The notes under the pieces: model-generated
Database searches by the model: none
Seen by the model: the letters and a program-made list of their open reading frames with translations, nothing else
What the model was told of the DNA's origin: nothing
Virus record (IMG/VR): IMGVR_UViG_3300028598_000006
Coordinates: 1-29,346 of that record
Reading direction: 5' to 3' (one strand)
DNA length: 29,346 nucleotides
Source: a virus
Made by a program: the position numbers and the translations under genes
In this document: positions 1 through 8,606 of the stretch, piece by piece
How the letters are laid out: every line of letters begins with the position of its first letter
How positions within the stretch are numbered: the stretch's first letter is position 1

Positions 1-637
1 GATAAATGACCTGGTTGGTGTTGACCCCAAGCATGAACATCGTGCCGCCGTCCGCGCTGAACATGACGGCCATTGGACTGGTGTTTTGTGGCGACGTGTC
101 TTTGACAACCGGGCTCCCAAGCGTCGAGACGTCCCAAGGCGTCGAGAGCGTATAGCCGTTGATGTCCTGGCCCGTGTTGCCTGCGACATAGCATTTGTCT
201 CCGGCCGCAGAGAACCAGAGGCCCGTGGGGAAGGTGTCCTGGGTTCCCACGCTGCCGGATTCGAGTGAGTAGGTGAGTCTCGTTTCTGGTTCTGTTTCCC
301 ACCATTCATGGACGTACGCGTCGAAGCCGGCTGCCTGCAGCGTGTCCTGAATGTACTGCGGGTCCTGGCCTCCCTGCGCCTGCCAGCGCGCCGCCAGCGC
401 AAGCCTCCGCGCCGTGTCTGTCCCACCGCCGTCTAGCTGAAACTGCTGCTCCCACTTCTCCAGCTCTCGCGTCGTCTCGGGGAAGATGTCGAGCCACACG
501 TCATCAACAAACTCCACCGCGTCCGCGGTCGGGCTTTGCGCCAGCGCCTCGAACAGCTTCCGCAGCTGCTTCTCCGCAACCAAAGACCAGGCTTCGGTGC
601 GCGGAAGAAGATGCTGGAACTGCCGAAAGAATCTCAT
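1..637 (-). CDS. YmfQ/Mu gp48-like baseplate protein fused to propeller repeats (partial)
   Basis: The gene starts with ATG at 637, three bases after the fibre gene stops, and is open to the window edge, giving 212 codons without a stop. Residues about 1-113 look like the YmfQ/DUF2313 family (Mu gp48): an N-terminal LLPRTEAW, then DIFPETTRELEKWEQQF and an AQGGQDPQYIQDTL segment. In Mu-type tails this protein follows gp47 and closes the baseplate. From about residue 115 the protein changes to repeats of the type GYTLSTPWDVST and FSAAGDKCYVAG, the same kind found in the neighbouring fibre gene. The order gp47, fibre, YmfQ is unusual, because YmfQ normally comes directly after gp47. The start has only a weak ribosome site (GTAGGGA). 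The C-terminus lies outside the window. Family assignment rests on remembered motifs, not a search. Confidence 0.75.
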   Translation of the reverse strand, partial: MRFFRQFQHLLPRTEAWSLVAEKQLRKLFEALAQSPTADAVEFVDDVWLDIFPETTRELEKWEQQFQLDGGGTDTARRLALAARWQAQGGQDPQYIQDTLQAAGFDAYVHEWWETEPETRLTYSLESGSVGTQDTFPTGLWFSAAGDKCYVAGNTGQDINGYTLSTPWDVSTLGSPVVKDTSPQNTSPMAVMFSADGGTMFMLGVNTNQVIY

Positions 638-640
638 TCC

Positions 641-1714
641 CTACGCGCCCACAACTCGACTTGTCGAAAACAGGTACGCTTCCCCGTTGTCCACGACGAC
701 CATCATGGTCCTCTCGTGGTTGACGTTTATTTTGGTGATGGTCTGCGTGCCCGGCAAAAGCGTTTCGAGATTCAGGCTCTTGCTGTTGTACGTGCCCGTG
801 CTGATGTCGAACGGGGTTGAAAGAACGAACTCCTCGATGGATTCAGCAGTGCCACAAATCCAGAACAGCCGACCGTCCTTGCTGATGGCCAAGCTCGTCG
901 GCACCGTCTCCTGAAGTTGGTTGAGGGAGTTGGTGCTGTATGTACCCGTGCTCAAGTCCCAGGCGGTCGAGAGTGTGTACTCGTAGATTTGATTCGAGAG
1001 CCTTGCAACGACATATATTTTCTTGCCGTCGTAGCTGATGCACATGCCGGTCGGGTCGTTGCCGGTTGTCTCCGTGGACGTGTCCAGCTCATTGGCGTCC
1101 TTTGTCGCGCTGGCGATGTCCCACGGCGTCGGGCAGGTGTAACTCGCGACGTCCCCGCTGAGTGAACCGAGAACAAAGAGCTGCGTCCCGTCATCCCTCC
1201 AGGCCATTTCCTCTGGCCCGTTGTCGAACGCCGTCGTGTTGATGCGGGTGGAGTCTCCGTCGTAGGTCGCGGACGAGATGACGTAGGGAAGAGAAAGCGT
1301 CCACTGCCAGATGTACGTACCGGAGGCGATGATGAGCTTGGTCCCGTCCGGGCTTATTATCCCGCTTCGGGAGAGGGCTATCTGCGTCGTCGTGTCGTAC
1401 AGCGGGTCGAGCCAGACCGCAGCGTCGAGGTCGAAGGGAAGGACGAGAAGATTGCCGGGCGTGCCAAGGCGGACGTCATCCGCGTCCATGTACTGAGAGG
1501 CGCCAACTTTGTCCGGTGTCCCGGTTGCGGTGATGCCGACCCTGGAGAGCTTGTACTGGAGGTATCCCCAGAGGTCTGCGAGCCAATCCTTCTCCAGCGG
1601 CGTCCCCGTGCCATCGCCGGTCGTGATGACGTTTTGCGGCTTGCCGAGGGGATAGCCAGTTGGGTCGCTCGTATCAATCTGGCCGGTGTACTTTGTCGAT
1701 GGGATGATTGCCAT
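641..1714 (-). CDS. Tail fibre protein with beta-propeller-like repeats
   Basis: A 357-residue protein downstream of the baseplate J-like gene. Residues about 36-80 (GTPLEKDWLADLWGYLQYK followed by GITATGTPDKVGASQY) resemble the N-terminal attachment region of phage tail fibres. Residues about 115-345 hold four or more repeats built around a strand of type YTLSTAWDLSTGTY (near residues 139, 192, 247 and 297). Each is followed by a loop of type SxDGxxLFVxG, as in WD40/YVTN-like propellers. No signal peptide or membrane segment is seen. The likely role is host-surface contact at the tail tip, inferred from position and repeats. It ends immediately before the YmfQ-like gene, which carries the same repeats. 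The sugar or protein it binds cannot be told. Confidence 0.75.
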   Translation of the reverse strand: MAIIPSTKYTGQIDTSDPTGYPLGKPQNVITTGDGTGTPLEKDWLADLWGYLQYKLSRVGITATGTPDKVGASQYMDADDVRLGTPGNLLVLPFDLDAAVWLDPLYDTTTQIALSRSGIISPDGTKLIIASGTYIWQWTLSLPYVISSATYDGDSTRINTTAFDNGPEEMAWRDDGTQLFVLGSLSGDVASYTCPTPWDIASATKDANELDTSTETTGNDPTGMCISYDGKKIYVVARLSNQIYEYTLSTAWDLSTGTYSTNSLNQLQETVPTSLAISKDGRLFWICGTAESIEEFVLSTPFDISTGTYNSKSLNLETLLPGTQTITKINVNHERTMMVVVDNGEAYLFSTSRVVGA

Positions 1715-1723
1715 GGGGTTTCC

Positions 1724-2917
1724 TTACGCGAACGTGATGGTGCCGAGCTTTGCCAGTTCGCCTTCGTCTAGGGTGTAGCCGTTGATTTCTGTGAGCCCGC
1801 GGAAGAGGGAGACTTGCGCAACGGTGCCACCCACTGTCTCCGCCGCCTGGTTCACGATGCCGCCGACGCTGCCCTGCGTCACCCGGTCCTCGCGCGGCAG
1901 GAAAGAGAGGCCGACGATGAAGGGCGCCCGCGTGCGCAGCCAGTCGTCCAACGCGTTGGTGACGGCAGTCTCCGCGGCCGACAGGTCCGCGGCCTCCAGC
2001 CCACCCACGACAACGCCAAAGCCGGTGCGCGTGATGGGCAGGGTGTTGACGAGGGCGTTGGCCGGGCGGTTCGTGGCCAGGCCGCCGCTGTCCAGCGCAA
2101 TGGCGGTCGCCACGGCGTCCAGCTGCGCCTGGGTGGGGATGCCGTCTGCGGAGCCGCTGCTGGCCTCCGTGGCCTCTACGTACACGTCCACCTCCCCTGG
2201 GTCGCCCGTGTACGGCCAGACCGAGAGAATGCCCGCCACGTCGGCGCCCCAGATGCGATAATCAGCGTACGCGCCTCCCTGCGGCTGCAGCGCTGCCCGC
2301 TCGATGACGCGCTGGCGGTACACCTCGGGGTCCTCGGCGTCGGCGCCGGTGACGGTGGTACTGGCCACCGTGGCATCCTCCGCGACATTTGCTTGCGGGT
2401 TGGCGAAGGAGATGGTGTCACCGTCGTTCAGGTTCCCCAGCGTGCCCGCGCCACCGTTGTCCACCTGGTCGCTGCTGGCGCGCACGGTGATGGTCTTGGT
2501 TGCTGCGTCCAGCGTCACCGCAGAGAGCGTGAGGTAGAGCACCCCGGTCTCCGACCGAAGGAGCTGAGAGCCGGCGGGGAGGGAGCCCGTTTGGTTGAGG
2601 ACGGAGATGGTGGCCGTGCCCTCCCAACGCGTTGCGTCATTGGGTTTGCCGACGCCCAGTAGCACGCCCCACTCGGTGAGCGGGTTGACCGTCTTGCCGT
2701 TGACGACCGTGTCCTTGGACGACGCCGTGGCCACGAACATCTGCAGCAGCGAGAAGCCGGCATACTTGTAGACGAGGATGAACACGGCCCCGAGCGCCTT
2801 GGCGAGCACGCGCGAGAAGAGCTTGGGGAGGAACGGTACGGTCTGCGAAAGCTTCGACTCTATCTGGTTGACGATGTTGTCGCTGATTTGCGCAATCGTG
2901 GGCGTGCTGAGGCTCAT
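1724..2917 (-). CDS. Baseplate wedge protein, Mu gp47/baseplate J-like
   Basis: A 397-residue protein matching the baseplate J family. The N-terminus reads TIAQISDNIVNQIESKLS. It is followed by an LLGVGKP segment and an EGTATISVL domain with GSLPAGSQLLRSETGVLY, typical of J proteins. Next come EDPEVYRQRVIERAALQPQGG and ADYRIWGADVAGILSVWPY, which are hallmarks of the family. J-like proteins form the baseplate wedge of contractile tails and bridge the hub to the fibres. The start ATG overlaps the stop of the gp46-like gene by four bases (ATGA), which suggests translational coupling. The length is close to that of Mu gp47-type proteins. Nothing looks broken. Confidence 0.92.
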   Translation of the reverse strand: MSLSTPTIAQISDNIVNQIESKLSQTVPFLPKLFSRVLAKALGAVFILVYKYAGFSLLQMFVATASSKDTVVNGKTVNPLTEWGVLLGVGKPNDATRWEGTATISVLNQTGSLPAGSQLLRSETGVLYLTLSAVTLDAATKTITVRASSDQVDNGGAGTLGNLNDGDTISFANPQANVAEDATVASTTVTGADAEDPEVYRQRVIERAALQPQGGAYADYRIWGADVAGILSVWPYTGDPGEVDVYVEATEASSGSADGIPTQAQLDAVATAIALDSGGLATNRPANALVNTLPITRTGFGVVVGGLEAADLSAAETAVTNALDDWLRTRAPFIVGLSFLPREDRVTQGSVGGIVNQAAETVGGTVAQVSLFRGLTEINGYTLDEGELAKLGTITFA

Positions 2918-3348
2918 AGTGTCACCGATACCAGGAACGTGAACGAGTATTCATTGTCGCCAAGCTGGATGTCCACGGTCAGCTCTAGCCTGTCGTACGC
3001 GGGCACGGAGGCGGAGACGCGCACCTCATCCGCCACCCCCTCGGAGGTGAACCACGCCAAGTCCAGCCCCGCCGCGTCCTCGATGCGAAGAACGTCTGAG
3101 GCGAGGTTCTTGCTCGCTTGGATGGCGCCTTGGAAGCGGCTTCGGTACTGCCGCACCGGGTCCGTCTCCGTCCGGTTGCCCCACCATTGGAGCGCGTCGG
3201 TGCTCTCGCTCCCGTTGTCCTCGATGTTGCCGCCGAGGAGGGAGAGGTAGGCCGCAGTCTCGTAGCCGACCGGCGAAAGCTCAGGGTTGCCCTGCACGAA
3301 GTTGATTTCGCCGCCGTCGCCCGTTTGATACAGCCGAACGTCAGTCAT
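2914..3348 (-). CDS. Mu gp46-like baseplate protein
   Basis: A 144-residue protein at the gp46 place in the Mu-type tail order. The N-terminus has DVRLYQTGDGGEINFVQG and then GYETAAYLSLLGG followed by WWGNR. The sequence (DVRL, a GLETA-like segment, WWG) is typical of the GP46 family, which works like gp25-type wedge proteins in the baseplate. The gene overlaps both neighbours by four bases (ATGA at 3345-3348 and 2914-2917). The family usually has about 140 residues, so the gene looks complete. Confidence 0.85.
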   Translation of the reverse strand: MTDVRLYQTGDGGEINFVQGNPELSPVGYETAAYLSLLGGNIEDNGSESTDALQWWGNRTETDPVRQYRSRFQGAIQASKNLASDVLRIEDAAGLDLAWFTSEGVADEVRVSASVPAYDRLELTVDIQLGDNEYSFTFLVSVTL

Positions 3349-3884
3349 ACGCCCTTCACCTTGTCGCAGCCCACCGCGCCCGGGTCATAGGTCTTGTCGG
3401 GAACGTCCGATGTCCCAGCGAGCGTGCCGACCCCAGACGTGCCACCCGCGCAGACGTCGTGCGCATGCTTGTGGTCGTTGTGCGCGGTCTTGAGCTTCTC
3501 TAGCTCCGCCTCCACCCGGTCGGCCCGCGCAATCAGCTCCTCGCACACGTCCTGGCCGATGTGCACGAACTCCTCATCTGCCGCCATGCGGAGCGTGACC
3601 AGGACGGCGCCATCACTGTCTCGGGAGTACAGCCGCACCTCTCCGGGGTTGGCGATGCCCTCGTTCTTTGGGTCCACGTAGCCGAGAACCACCCAGCGTC
3701 CCGTCCCCGCCCCTTGCGTCACCCCCACGTAGTCGTCCTGCAGTGGCGGCGCGTCGATGCCGGCGGGTGCCACGTGGTCCGCAATCGCCGTGTCCTCTCC
3801 ACCCGGGTCGAACTTGACGCCGATGACTTGCTCGCCCTCGATTTGCTCTCGAAGGAACTCTATGACGGAACCAATCAATCCCAT
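3345..3884 (-). CDS. Baseplate central spike, Mu gp45/gpV-like
   Basis: A 179-residue protein between the hub protein and gp46. It has an OB-like N-terminal half (DDYVGVTQGAGTGRWVVLGY), then a beta-rich part with EVRLYSRDSDGAVLVTLRM, a short helix (VEAELEKLKTAHNDH), and a C-terminal tip with HKHAHDVCAGG and GTSDVPDK. Spike proteins of the Mu gp45/P2 gpV type often bear histidines near the tip that bind metal. The HKHAH cluster at about residues 138-142 could do this, but that is inferred. The protein would trimerise below the hub and puncture the outer membrane. Its start overlaps the hub gene's end by ten bases. Confidence 0.8.
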   Translation of the reverse strand: MGLIGSVIEFLREQIEGEQVIGVKFDPGGEDTAIADHVAPAGIDAPPLQDDYVGVTQGAGTGRWVVLGYVDPKNEGIANPGEVRLYSRDSDGAVLVTLRMAADEEFVHIGQDVCEELIARADRVEAELEKLKTAHNDHKHAHDVCAGGTSGVGTLAGTSDVPDKTYDPGAVGCDKVKGV

Positions 3885-4915
3885 GGCAGCACCTCAGGAA
3901 GCTGACCGCTGAACGCACCGGGTAACACGAGTCCCAGGGACGCCGTGGTCGCTTCCTTGTTTTGTCTCAGCACGACGTCTCGAATGAGCATCGTGGTCTT
4001 GTTGTACACCATCGCCCCGGGCGCTTCGAGGGTGAGGAGCGTGTTGGGAGCGAACAGTCCGCCGGCCGGGTCGCGCCACGTCGGCAGCTCGACGACGTAT
4101 GCCACCATGTTCCCAAACATCCGCGCCATGCGCGCCTGGACGGCAGTGGGGAGGTCGGGCGCTCGCACGTCGTCTGCGTTGTAGCTCAGCGGTCGCACGA
4201 CCGACGGGAGCTTCGGGTTCTGCACCGTGTACCGGCTGCCGCGCCTGCCCGCCTTCGTCTTGGCAAAGCCCGTGATTTCAGAGAAGTACGCTTGCGGGCT
4301 GAAGGTGGCGGCGATGCTTTGGCACGGTTGCTCCCCTTCCCGGAGGGAGACGACGGGGACGCCGGCGCCCACGGACTGGAAGAAGCGGAGGCGCCCGGCC
4401 GCGGTGTTGCTGATGACGAGACTGCGCTGCTTTGCCAGCTTCGTGAGGAAGTCGAACACCTTGTCCGTCCGCTCCATCTTCACGCGCCGGAATGCGGCGC
4501 CGGCGGGCGCGTCGAACTCTACTTGTACGCCAAAGGGAGCAGCGAGCTGGTCAGCGATTTGCTGCAGCGTCATCCCGTTGAACTCGATGGGGAACGCGGA
4601 CTCAGGCGCGTTGACGTCGGAGAGCACGGCGGGGAGGGCGTAGCCTTGGCACTCCACCGTCTTGCTGCTCGGCGTCGTCTTTGGCTCCACGCCCACGAGT
4701 TGCCCGGAGAAGAGCAAGTCGTTGTCCACCTCCACCGTCAACGGCTTGAAGGTGAAGGGCTTGAAGGTGTTGCGGAAGTCCTGGTCGTCCGGTTCAAAGA
4801 CGCTGGTGAACGCGCAGAGGTCAAAGCTGTCAAGAGAGAGCGTGAGCTCCACCTGTTCCCAGTACGACCACCGCTGCCCGTCTATCTTGAGGACGACGTC
4901 ATCCGTAATAGGCAA
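3875..4915 (-). CDS. Baseplate hub protein, Mu P (gp44)/gpD-like
   Basis: A 346-residue protein of the contractile-tail hub family (Mu P, P2 gpD, T4 gp27). Visible marks are the N-terminal VVLKIDGQRWSYWEQVEL, the central FNGMTLQQIADQLAAPFGV followed by DKVFDFLTKLAKQRSLVIS, and LRFFQSVGAGVPVVSLREG, all normal for this family. The hub trimer joins the end of the tube to the spike encoded just downstream. The gene overlaps the end of the N-like gene by 17 bases and the spike gene by ten. The length agrees with Mu P-type hubs of about 340-380 residues. Confidence 0.88.
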   Translation of the reverse strand: MPITDDVVLKIDGQRWSYWEQVELTLSLDSFDLCAFTSVFEPDDQDFRNTFKPFTFKPLTVEVDNDLLFSGQLVGVEPKTTPSSKTVECQGYALPAVLSDVNAPESAFPIEFNGMTLQQIADQLAAPFGVQVEFDAPAGAAFRRVKMERTDKVFDFLTKLAKQRSLVISNTAAGRLRFFQSVGAGVPVVSLREGEQPCQSIAATFSPQAYFSEITGFAKTKAGRRGSRYTVQNPKLPSVVRPLSYNADDVRAPDLPTAVQARMARMFGNMVAYVVELPTWRDPAGGLFAPNTLLTLEAPGAMVYNKTTMLIRDVVLRQNKEATTASLGLVLPGAFSGQLPEVLPWD

Positions 4916-6173
4916 TCCGGTCCCCCTTCTCCAGCTCTAGGATTTGGGAGCCCGTCAGGTCGTTGTTGTTGATGAGACGGTTCAGCGTCTCGTCGTCTAC
5001 ATTGCCGTACACCTCGGACGCCACGTCCACGATGGTCCGATTCCGGCCAAGGACCAGCACGCGCTCGGAGAGCAGGGTGAAGGAAATCTCCACGACCAAG
5101 CCCGCCGCGAGGGCGACACTTTGCTGAAGGGTTTGGTAGGAGGTGCCCACGTCACACGTCAGCGCCGCGTACCCGGCCTCGCGCCACGCCACCCAGTCGT
5201 CGAACAGCTGGAGCACGGTGTCCGCCGCCGCCTGGGCGTCCGTGCGCGTCTCGAACTCTGTCTCCAACAGCGACACGAGCGTTCCGTTCACCGCCGCAGC
5301 CGCGCTGAGGTCCGTGAGGAAGAAATCGTTTGCGATATCGGTGGCTTCGAGCGGAAGGCTCAGCCCCACGGCGCCCGCCGGGTCCCCTGCTTTGCTGCCG
5401 AACAGGACCACCGCGAAGTCCCGGTATCCCAACACGCGGTCCACGAACCCGCTGATGGCCCGGCCCGGCAGCGCGATGAGGTTGCAGAGTTGCTGCGCCA
5501 GGTTCAGCGGCTGCCCGACCAAGATGTCCAGCGACAGGTTGATGGCGTCCTGCGCGTCCCGGAACAGGTTGTTCACCTCCGTCGTCACCGCGGCCACCGT
5601 GCCCAGTGTCGCCTCAATGCCGGAGAGCACGTTCTGCGTCGTGGCCTTCAGGTTGCCTTGCGCGAGGAGCGTGGAGACGTCAACCGTGTCCTCGAACTGC
5701 GAGGGGCCAGTGGTGGAGATGAACTCTGCGGTACTCGCCTCCAGCTGGCTCCGCGCGTCCAGTTGGTTGGATGGGTAGACGAGCTTCGTGGTTTCCCAGA
5801 ACGTGACTTGAATCACCGTCTGGTTGGCGCGCGTCTTGAGGTCGTCACGGCGGGAGATGGGGCCGAACGGAACCACGTCCGCCTCTCCATACAGCGGGTG
5901 ACTCAGGCGCCCCGGCCCTTTCTGCAGCAGCGCCCGCTCAAACGTCGTGGCAAGCAAGTCGTGGTCGTCGCCGGAGAAGTAGCAGCGCAGGGGAAACTTC
6001 TGCGCGCCGAACCCGTTGTCTTGCACGTACGTCCCGTCCACCCCGGGGAACTCGAAGCCCGCCGTGCGCTTTACTGTTTCACGTGAAACATCTTCGTACG
6101 AAAAGACCAGTCCGGTGTCCGGCGAGTCGGGCGGGAAGTACGCGGCGGTTCGGAGTCTATCTTCCCAGGTCAT
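4899..6173 (-). CDS. Tail/DNA circularisation protein, Mu N (gp43)-like
   Basis: A 424-residue protein. The first 90 residues (WEDRLRTAAYFPPDS, then FEFPGVDGTYVQDNG and FPLRCYFSGDDHDLLA) match the DNA_circ_N domain of Mu N. The C-terminus (about 370-424: ILVLGRNRTIVDVASEVYG, then LELEKGDRIAYYG) looks like a small LysM/tail-protein-X fold, which helps dock proteins at the baseplate. Between them lies an alanine-rich helical region. The start ATG follows the tape-measure stop directly (TAGATG), so the two genes are probably co-translated. Despite the family name, Mu N is a structural baseplate/tail protein. The assignment is firm for the N-terminal domain and softer for the C-terminal one. Confidence 0.85.
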   Translation of the reverse strand: MTWEDRLRTAAYFPPDSPDTGLVFSYEDVSRETVKRTAGFEFPGVDGTYVQDNGFGAQKFPLRCYFSGDDHDLLATTFERALLQKGPGRLSHPLYGEADVVPFGPISRRDDLKTRANQTVIQVTFWETTKLVYPSNQLDARSQLEASTAEFISTTGPSQFEDTVDVSTLLAQGNLKATTQNVLSGIEATLGTVAAVTTEVNNLFRDAQDAINLSLDILVGQPLNLAQQLCNLIALPGRAISGFVDRVLGYRDFAVVLFGSKAGDPAGAVGLSLPLEATDIANDFFLTDLSAAAAVNGTLVSLLETEFETRTDAQAAADTVLQLFDDWVAWREAGYAALTCDVGTSYQTLQQSVALAAGLVVEISFTLLSERVLVLGRNRTIVDVASEVYGNVDDETLNRLINNNDLTGSQILELEKGDRIAYYG

Positions 6174-7964
6174 CTACTCTGCCCCACTTGACGCGACGCG
6201 GAGCTTGCTGCTGTTCCGCGGGCGGTTGCTTGAGACTTCGGCGCGCCCCGTCTCGTCTCGGAGGAGGATGTTGACGTCCTCCTTCATTACGAAGTTCCCG
6301 CCCGGCCCCGGTGGCGTCACCTGCGGAGTGGTTGAGGGAGGGGGAGGCGGCAGGCCGCCGGTGTACGACTCTTCTTCACCACCCCCGCCGAAGATGAAGT
6401 TGCCCATGCGCGCGGCCAAGCCGATGGGGTTGAAGCTGAGAATCTTCCCAATCATCTCGACGATGGTGCCGAGGATGGGTGAGATGCGGTTGGCGCCCTC
6501 CAGTATCGTTGACCAGAGGCTGCGAAGCATGATTTGCGCCTCCCGCCACGTGCCCACCAAGTCCTCCCAGAAGAACGCGACCAAGCCGATGGCTGTGAGG
6601 AAGAGGCCGATGGGGTTGGCGGCGATGGCCGCGGTGAGAACCCAAACCGCGCCCGCCAGCAGCTTGACGCCAACCGCCATGACAGAGAACACGCCCACGA
6701 CGCGCGCAATGCGGGTGAGGACATTGATGATGAGCGGCCCGTTCTCCCGCAGGAACACGAGGAAGTCCGTTACGCCCTCCACGATGAGGTCCTTGTTCTG
6801 CCGCACCCACTCGGTGATGGACTGCACGATGCTGCGGAGGGGCGCCGCTGCTTCTTCGAAGATGGAAATCTTCACCCCCTCCAGCGTGGACTTGAGGATG
6901 GTCATGTCGCCGGTGAGCGTGTCCATGCGTATCGCAGCCATCTTCTTGGCCGCGCCAGAGGCGTTGTTCAGCTGCTTTGTCAGCTCGCCGAGGTTGATGC
7001 CGTTCTTGCGGTCGAACAAGTCCTTGAGGTTCGTGGCTGCCTTCTGTCCTCGCAGCCCGAACAGCTCCGCCATCACCCCCACTTGGTTCAGGTTGCCGCC
7101 ACTCTTCTCCGCCAGCAGCGATATCGTTTCGATGACCTCGGGCAGCGTTTTCATGTCGCCCTCGGCTGTCTTGAAGCTGAGGCCGGCCTTCTTCATCGCC
7201 TTGGCAATCTTGGCCGGTGGCTTGGCCATGCGGGTGAGCATGGTGTTGAAGGAGCTGCCGGCCACGCTGGCGTCTAGCCCCACGTCTTGCAGCAGCGCCA
7301 CGCCAGCAACCGCATCCTCCAGCGGGACGCCCAGCTGCCGGGCGGTGGAGGAAACGTTCTTCAGCGACTCGCCGAGCGTGCCCATGGTCGAGTTCGTCTT
7401 GCTGCTGGCCAGCGCCAACACGTCCGCCACGCGCGCCGCCTCGCTGGTATCAAGCCCGAAACCCTTGAGCGCATTGGACGTGATGTCCGCCACCTCCGCC
7501 ATCTCCAGCCCGGAGGCCGCGGCGGCGTCGAGAACTGCGGGAACAGCCTTCATCGTGTTCTCGACACCGAAGCCGGCGCGCATGAGGATTTCCATGGCCT
7601 GCGCGGACTCGGTGGCCGTGAACTTGGTGGTCTCCCCGAGCTTCTTGGCCTGCTCCTCCATCGCCGCTGTCTGTTTGCGCGTCATGAGCGCAACGGCGCC
7701 GACGTTGGTTATCGCCTGCTCAAAGTCCGCGCCGGCGCTGAGTACCTTGAAGGCAGCGAAGCCGGCCGCGGCACCAAAGACGAGCAGGCCCCGGCCGACC
7801 TTCTTGATGCCGCGGAGGAACTTGCCGGCCGCCGCGCTGGCCTGGCGCATGCTCCGCTTCACGCCGCGGGTGAACTTGCCAAGCCTCCCCTCCATCTTGG
7901 CAATGGGCGCGGAGAACTTGTCGATGGCCTTGAAGATGGCTTCGACGTTGAAACGCGTGGCCAC
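6174..7964 (-). CDS. Tail tape measure protein
   Basis: A 596-residue protein, the largest of the tail genes, placed right after the frameshifted chaperone as usual. It starts with a helix-rich basic N-terminus and then the TP901-type core: LSAGADFEQAITNVGAVA, ETTKFTATESAQAMEILMRAG and VGLDASVAGSSFNTMLTRM. Between about 420 and 500 there are hydrophobic stretches (VLTRIARVVGVFSVMAVGV and WVLTAAIAANPIGLFLTAI), as in tape measures that enter the host membrane. The C-terminus carries a run of prolines after a glycine-rich stretch. The start is a GTG placed directly after the TAA of the frameshifted product, with AAGGGG upstream. The protein sets tail length and is ejected with the DNA. Confidence 0.92.
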   Translation of the reverse strand: MATRFNVEAIFKAIDKFSAPIAKMEGRLGKFTRGVKRSMRQASAAAGKFLRGIKKVGRGLLVFGAAAGFAAFKVLSAGADFEQAITNVGAVALMTRKQTAAMEEQAKKLGETTKFTATESAQAMEILMRAGFGVENTMKAVPAVLDAAAASGLEMAEVADITSNALKGFGLDTSEAARVADVLALASSKTNSTMGTLGESLKNVSSTARQLGVPLEDAVAGVALLQDVGLDASVAGSSFNTMLTRMAKPPAKIAKAMKKAGLSFKTAEGDMKTLPEVIETISLLAEKSGGNLNQVGVMAELFGLRGQKAATNLKDLFDRKNGINLGELTKQLNNASGAAKKMAAIRMDTLTGDMTILKSTLEGVKISIFEEAAAPLRSIVQSITEWVRQNKDLIVEGVTDFLVFLRENGPLIINVLTRIARVVGVFSVMAVGVKLLAGAVWVLTAAIAANPIGLFLTAIGLVAFFWEDLVGTWREAQIMLRSLWSTILEGANRISPILGTIVEMIGKILSFNPIGLAARMGNFIFGGGGEEESYTGGLPPPPPSTTPQVTPPGPGGNFVMKEDVNILLRDETGRAEVSSNRPRNSSKLRVASSGAE

Positions 7965-8596
7965 TTACGACCCCTTCGGTTTCGTTAGCTCTTGCAACTC
8001 AGCGCGGCAGCCCTCGAAGTAGAAGGACACCTCACGCATCGTCATCGTGCGCGGGTCGGGAAGGGACGTGTACAGACGGCACACCTGAAGAAACATCTCT
8101 GAGTAGACCGCCTGCACTGTGTGTTCCTTTCCAAGAAACGCGTCCTCCCCGTCTCGGACAAGGGGCGTCCCCGCTATTGAGCTAAAAAAATCGACGCGAT
8201 TGCCATGCAGACTTTCAGGTCGCGGTTCTTCATGTTGGCAAAGAGGGACACGTTGGTCTTGGTCATGTCGGCCATGACGCGGAACATCTTCGCAACGGTT
8301 TGGTCTTGTGGCTCTGCGCCCCTGTCGCTCCTTCTGGTCGCTCGTTTGTCCATTGCCATGTAGCTGGCGCCGGTTGGTTCGTAGAACGTGATGGGCTCCC
8401 CGCCGCCCGTCTTGGGACGGTAGACCGGTTGCCCATCTTCGTCGATAGAGAGGTTGCCCGAGCATATGCTTCTCACAAGAAGCCCGAGCTGCTGGTTGTC
8501 GTCCTCGTCTAACTCGCTCTCTTCTACGTCGATGTCCATTGCCTCGAAGAACCTGTGCAGCTCTTGTCTGGCAATCTCCTCGGAGACATCTGCCAT
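7965..8596 (-). CDS. Tail assembly chaperone, long form made by -1 frameshift (gpGT / Mu gp42-like)
   Basis: Two overlapping reading frames lie between the tube and the tape measure, where lambda has G/GT and Mu has gp41/gp42. The upstream frame ends at 8174. A second frame, shifted by -1, is open through the junction and ends at 7965, next to the tape-measure start. A slip on T TTT TTA at 8183-8190 would join residues 1-138 of the short form to 72 more (starting SSIAGTPLVRDGEDAF and ending QELTKPKGS), about 210 residues in all. The added part has no sensible start of its own. In lambda the long form binds the tape measure and recruits tube subunits. The frameshift is read from the sequence; its efficiency is unknown. 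Confidence 0.82.
8147..8190 (-). promoter_or_regulatory. Programmed -1 ribosomal frameshift site with downstream hairpin
   Basis: On the minus strand the short chaperone frame reads ATT TTT TTA GCT CAA TAG. The heptamer T TTT TTA fits the X XXY YYZ rule (the same heptamer as HIV-1 gag-pol) and lies two codons before the stop. Downstream there are two possible stems: GGGG-ACG-CCCC about ten bases after the heptamer, and CCCC-TT-GTC-CGA-GAC-GGGG at 8165-8147. These share bases, so they may be alternatives. The seven adenines on the plus strand are at 8184-8190. Confidence 0.8.
8174..8596 (-). CDS. Tail assembly chaperone, short form (gpG / Mu gp41-like)
   Basis: A 140-residue acidic protein that ends at TAG 8174-8176 when no frameshift occurs. 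It starts at ATG 8596 with AAGGAG six bases upstream. The acidic N-terminus (EEIARQELHRFFEAMDID, then EESELDEDDNQQLG) and the tail part MADMTKTNVSLFANM are plausible for a tail chaperone. I recognise it mainly by position and by the slippery site near its end, because these proteins share little sequence. In lambda the short form is made in large excess over the long form. It lies eleven bases after the tube gene's stop. Confidence 0.75.
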   Translation of the reverse strand: MADVSEEIARQELHRFFEAMDIDVEESELDEDDNQQLGLLVRSICSGNLSIDEDGQPVYRPKTGGGEPITFYEPTGASYMAMDKRATRRSDRGAEPQDQTVAKMFRVMADMTKTNVSLFANMKNRDLKVCMAIASIFLAQ

Positions 8597-8606
8597 GGTC
8601 GACTCC

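Noticed and set aside
6016-8022. Long plus-strand frame of 668 residues opposite the tape measure
   Set aside because: It is a shadow of the GC-rich tape-measure and neighbouring genes, with no domain and no ribosome site.
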